From: Voacanga thouarsii
Taxonomy: Eukaryota > Streptophyta > Magnoliopsida > Gentianales > Apocynaceae
Assembly (NCBI GenBank): GCA_026120185.1
Contig: JANUWF010002145.1
Span: 1,054,001-1,118,000, forward strand
Direction of reading: 5' to 3'
DNA length: 64,000 nucleotides
The translations under genes and the position numbers were made by a program. The first letter of the stretch is position 1; every line of letters begins with the position of its first letter. Under the pieces are notes generated by a model, which searched no databases, was not told the origin of the DNA, and saw nothing but the letters and a program-made list of their open reading frames with translations. Shown here one piece after another: positions 60,672 to 64,000 of the stretch.

Positions 60672-60845
60672 GCTACGGTACACTTGGTATATTACGATAT
60701 ACCTATTATTTATTCTCAATACGCTGCGATGTACTTGGTATGCTGTGGTATATCTATTATTTATTCTCGATATGTTATGGTGTACTTGGTATACTGCGGT
60801 ATACCTATTATTTATTCTTGGTAGTATGCTGTGGTGTACTTACCA
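60672..60845. repeat. 51-bp tandem repeat, a little over three units
   Basis: The motif GTACTTGGTATGCTG.GGTATACCTATTATTTATTCTC recurs at about 60682, 60733 and 60784, with a partial unit at about 60838. Because 51 is a multiple of three, all three plus-strand frames stay open across it, which explains three overlapping non-genic frames. Confidence 0.9.
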
Positions 60846-61341
60846 TTCCGGCGATGCACGATTGAGTGCTGTAGGCTGTGTTTTAAGTACAATGATACGT
60901 GGCCCCGAAGGCGAAGCTTTGTGAGCTTTGCATACAGGCCGAATTTTTGTTGAAGAAGTGCCTTTGATTTGAAAATTGGGACAATAATTGGAAATTGAAA
61001 CACAATTTTTCAAAAATAATTGAGTTTTGAATAAACTCTTTTTTTTTTTTTTAGAGAGCTTTAGAATTGTTTCCAGTGAACGAATGAAATGCTTTCCCCA
61101 CAAGAGTTTTAAGTACTCTGTCTCTTTAATAAAGCATTAGCACACATGGGACTCATTGGGTGATTTTTCACTCACACGTGTATTTTATCTTACCATTTTT
61201 GTAGGATCCGGAGTTGAACGGACCTACGGATAGAAGGATGATACCACAATGGTAGTAGTCTAGGTCCGAACATTCCCCTTTTGATAATGTACCTTATTAT
61301 TATTGTAGAATGGAAATTTTCATGTATGAGGTTCTCTGTTA

Positions 61342-61378
<37 letters not shown>

Positions 61379-61551
61379 CCATTAGTATTGGACGTTCGTA
61401 TGGATCTAGACCTTGTATACTCTGTTGGTTTTTTGTTATAAAGATAGAAATGTGGTATCATCATTTCTATCACCCCTTGTCTGGGTAACAAGACCGGACG
61501 ACACCCAATTTGGATATACTTTCGCTGTTACTTTGAGTAGGGGTGTTACAA

Positions 61552-61565
61552 TTGACATCAGAGCC
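61552..61565 (+). other. Primer-binding site of the Gypsy element, decayed
   Basis: TTGACATCAGAGCC lies directly after the LTR end and differs by two transitions from the initiator tRNA-Met complement TTGGTATCAGAGCC. Confidence 0.8.
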
Positions 61566-61625
61566 TAGTATTATAGAAATGTGGTATCATCATAGGGATT
61601 GATAGAACTCTTTCATTGTGGAGGT

Positions 61626-62249
61626 ATGACAAATAGGAGTGATAAGGGCAAGCGTCTAATGGATGAGTATAGTGATGATGGGAAGAAAAAGACAGGTGAT
61701 AGTTCAGGTATAAAGAGATTTGGAAAAATTAGGATGATCTACCGAGCAGGTATGCTAGGACATTTCACTTTGACAGGACCTGGCCCTAGCCGCCGTCATA
61801 CACCCTGTCTCATTGGGAGTATATTTGACCCTGCAGTGCCTGTTATTACCCCATTTGTGAGAGACCTTAGTCTGGAGAGGACATCTACTCCCGAGAGGAC
61901 ATCGTCAATACATAGTCAGATAGAAAAGGTAGGTGGCGATTTTGACGAGGTTGATAGCGATATTGAGCCGTACCATCAGGATGATGATGATGAGGTATTT
62001 AGCAAGGATATTCCAGGAGTATTAGAGGAAGAGATACCAGGATTGGAAGCTGTTGTAGGAAAGAATCAAGAGGTACATGAGGTGGAGGTACATATGGTCG
62101 AGGAATTTGAGGAGGAATTGGAGATAAACCTAGAGATACTGGCTTGGTTGCACCTTGATATGGATGGAGATAAGGGATTTAATGCAGCCGAGTCCTATAC
62201 GGATTCTACTGATTCAGGACCACCCGTTTCAGATAGCAATACTGAATAG
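61626..62249 (+). CDS. Unrecognised acidic protein frame at the Gag position of a Gypsy element
   Basis: The frame of 207 codons starts at the first ATG with room for a leader (an in-frame upstream ATG at 61599 is also possible). It begins with a basic stretch (MTNRSDKGKRLMDEYSDDGK, then KRFGKIRMIYRAG) and has a Pro-rich middle (TGPGPSRRHTPCLIG, FDPAVPVITPFV). The long acidic second half contains EPYHQDDDDEVF, a repeated Glu-Val-His segment and EEFEEELEINLEIL. No Gag capsid domain, zinc knuckle, signal peptide or membrane segment is visible. It sits between the primer-binding site and a downstream zinc-knuckle remnant, where Gag should begin. It could be a diverged Gag N-terminus, an acquired frame or a chance opening. 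It is the only uninterrupted long frame in this element's interior. Confidence 0.4.
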   Translation: MTNRSDKGKRLMDEYSDDGKKKTGDSSGIKRFGKIRMIYRAGMLGHFTLTGPGPSRRHTPCLIGSIFDPAVPVITPFVRDLSLERTSTPERTSSIHSQIEKVGGDFDEVDSDIEPYHQDDDDEVFSKDIPGVLEEEIPGLEAVVGKNQEVHEVEVHMVEEFEEELEINLEILAWLHLDMDGDKGFNAAESYTDSTDSGPPVSDSNTE

Positions 62250-64000
62250 TAGGTTGATGAGATGTAGATATATGTAGTAGGATATGTACAATTTGGCCAG
62301 TGTATATGACAGTATGCTTAGCACACAAATTTTGTACTGACTCTGTATTTTGACAATAATGAATATATATTATGTTTCTTGCTATGTGCACTATGGCCAC
62401 TTTTATGCTTACTTTTGAGCTATGTTACAATTGGGATGAGAGAAATCGAAGTGGATTTTGGGGGATCTGGAGGGCCCCGATTGCAGAAGAAAGAAAAAAT
62501 ATAGAGAAGGGGAGTCTTGACTGGAGGACAACCCTCTTTTAAATGTTTTAACTTTGGGGAGGTAGGGCATAAGAGTTTCAATTGCCCCCACCCTCGAAGG
62601 ATAGGAGGATGGAGTCGACCTGGAGGAAACAATTAAGGACCGAGGTTAGGACTAGGAAAAAGGAACTCAGGACAAGTTTCTACCTTTAGAGTCAGACCTG
62701 CTAAACTATAAGTGAATGTTCGAGCGGTTGCCTTAGAAAAGATGGATAATCATACCACGGTAGTGGAAGGTACGGTCCTTATTTTTGAATCATGATGCTA
62801 AAGTATTGGTAGATCTCGACTCTACGTATTCATTTATTGCCAATCTATTTCTTAATGCTATGGTTTAAAGGGGAAGAAACTTTATATGAAATGCTTATCA
62901 GTACTTTATTGAGAAAGCAAATGAATAGTGAGAGAGTAGATAAGGAATGTAAGACTTTGGTAGAGAATGAAATTTGGGAGGAGATTTGATATGTCTACTC
63001 ATAAAGGACTATGATGTTGTCTTGGGTATGGATTGGCTAGCCCAACATCATGCTCAAATTGACTGTAAACATAAAATAGTACCATCGGCCTGGGAAACCT
63101 ATATTTAAACTTGTAGACAAGGCTAAAAGAAAGAGTAATGCTTTTATATTAGGACTCAAGGCCCGGAAAATGATTAGGAAAGTGTATACTGGATACTTGG
63201 CTTATGTGATTAATAAGCCAGGAGAGGTCAAGAAACCTGAAGATGTCCCTGTGGTGAATGAGTATTTAGATGTTTTTCTGGTAGAATTGAAAGAGTTACT
63301 ACCGGAGAGAGAGATAGAATTTTCTATTGATTTAGTGCCAATGATAGAACAGAACTTCTTATAGAATGACACCTATAGAATTATAGGAACTCAAGAAACA
63401 ATTACAGGAATTAATAGAGCAAGGATTCATTTGGCCTAGTACTTTACCTTGGGGAGCATTTGTATTGTTTGTTAAGAAGAAAGATGGGTCACTTTAGATG
63501 TGTATAGATTATTGAGGGTTGAATGTAGTTACAGTAAAGATTAAATATCCATGGCATATGGTTGATAAATTGTTTGATCAATTACAAGGAGCAAGATGTT
63601 TTTCGAAGTTAGACTTGAGGCAAGGATATTACCGAGTTCGGATTCAAGAAAAGGATATACCGAAAACTGCATTTAACACACGATATGGATATTTTGAGTT
63701 CATAGTGATGTCCTTTGGTATTACCAATACACCTGCTATTTTCGTGGATTTGATGCACTAAACCTTTTAGCCTTACTTAGATAGTTTGTGGTTATATTCA
63801 TAGATGGTATCTTGGTGTATTCTAAGGATCCTGAAGAATATGAACAACACTTTTGGAAAGTATTGGGGAAGTTAAGGGAGACTAAATTATATGCAAAATT
63901 CAGTAAGTGTGAGTTTTAGCTACAAGAAGTAGCATTTTTAGGACATGTGATATTTAAAGACGGAATTACAGTAGATCCTGCAAAGGTTGAAGCGGTAACC
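62250..64000 (+). pseudogene. Decayed Ty3/Gypsy Gag-Pol (nucleocapsid, protease, reverse transcriptase), runs off the window
   Basis: A zinc-knuckle remnant FKCFNFGEVGHKSFNCPHP near 62540 has lost the second Cys. Protease-region traces follow near 62800 (LVDLDSTYSFI, where Gypsy elements have a DTGA/DSGA-type site), then YDVVLGMDWLAQHHAQIDC near 63010. The RT lead-in is VNEYLDVFLVELKELLPERE. RT palm blocks are [55 protein letters not shown], then after a frameshift [14 protein letters not shown] and KCEF-stop-LQEVAFLGHVIF. The active-site FIDD has become FIDG (codon 63806-63808), and stops occur near 63363, 63760 and 63918. The Gag capsid domain is absent. RNase H and integrase would lie beyond the right edge. 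Motifs fit the chromovirus branch. Confidence 0.9.

Larger units (their letters stand above)
56764..61550 (+). repeat. Second Gypsy-type LTR, 5' LTR of the element entering the right edge
   Basis: The right end GGGGTGTTACA at 61540-61550 is followed at once by a primer-binding site, so this is a 5' LTR. Its left end is not clear: TGTAATGAAACG at about 56791 is a candidate start, giving roughly 4.7 kb. Like its left neighbour it has a GTTATAAAGA-containing end and promoter-type AT-rich DNA. It carries a large internal duplication with a captured Gag fragment, a decayed repeat field, a 51-bp tandem array and a (TA)n tract at about 61344-61377. Confidence 0.55.

Noticed and set aside
60618..60924. 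Three overlapping Tyr-rich frames
   Set aside because: They result from the 51-bp tandem repeat, whose length is a multiple of three.

Overview
This is a nuclear plant window, almost certainly from a eudicot. Two spliced genes of plant-specific types sit in AT-rich DNA full of transposable elements: CACTA, hAT, SINE, Ty1/Copia and Ty3/Gypsy. There are no operons, Shine-Dalgarno sites or CRISPR arrays, and most long open frames are retroelement fragments or microsatellite artefacts.

Layout. 1-8887 is probably the 5' part of a minus-strand CACTA transposon: a decayed TNP2-type transposase (1-3502), about 5 kb of unrecognised DNA holding two exons of an MFP1-like host gene, and a CACTA terminus ending at 8887. 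At 9608-12542 lies a complete non-autonomous CACTA element with terminal inverted repeats and a 3-bp target duplication. It appears to split an older SINE. A perfect (TTA)115 array is at 13020-13364. 13365-18888 holds no convincing gene.

The two intact genes are on the plus strand. An R2R3-MYB transcription factor has two exons (18975-20333, 332 aa). A plastid-type isocitrate lyase/PEP mutase family protein, annotated in plants as carboxyvinyl-carboxyphosphonate phosphorylmutase, has seven exons (26546-32761, 338 aa). A broken Copia fragment (23150-25130) lies between them. They show no functional link.

From 34 kb rightwards the window is transposons. 34219-35016 is a non-autonomous hAT-type element with an exact 8-bp target duplication. 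36333-39750 is the 3' part of a SIRE-like Copia element with an env-like/plant-transposon-protein remnant. 42950-51458 is a complete but disabled Copia element on the minus strand, with both LTRs, PBS, PPT and a 5-bp target duplication, inserted into older repeat DNA. 52388-61550 holds two long LTRs of Tekay/Del-like Gypsy type. From 61551 to the right edge is the internal region of a decayed Gypsy element with an unrecognised acidic frame where Gag should be and a reverse transcriptase whose second catalytic Asp is lost.

All calls come from reading the sequence. Family assignments rest on motifs and remembered family features, not on database searches.
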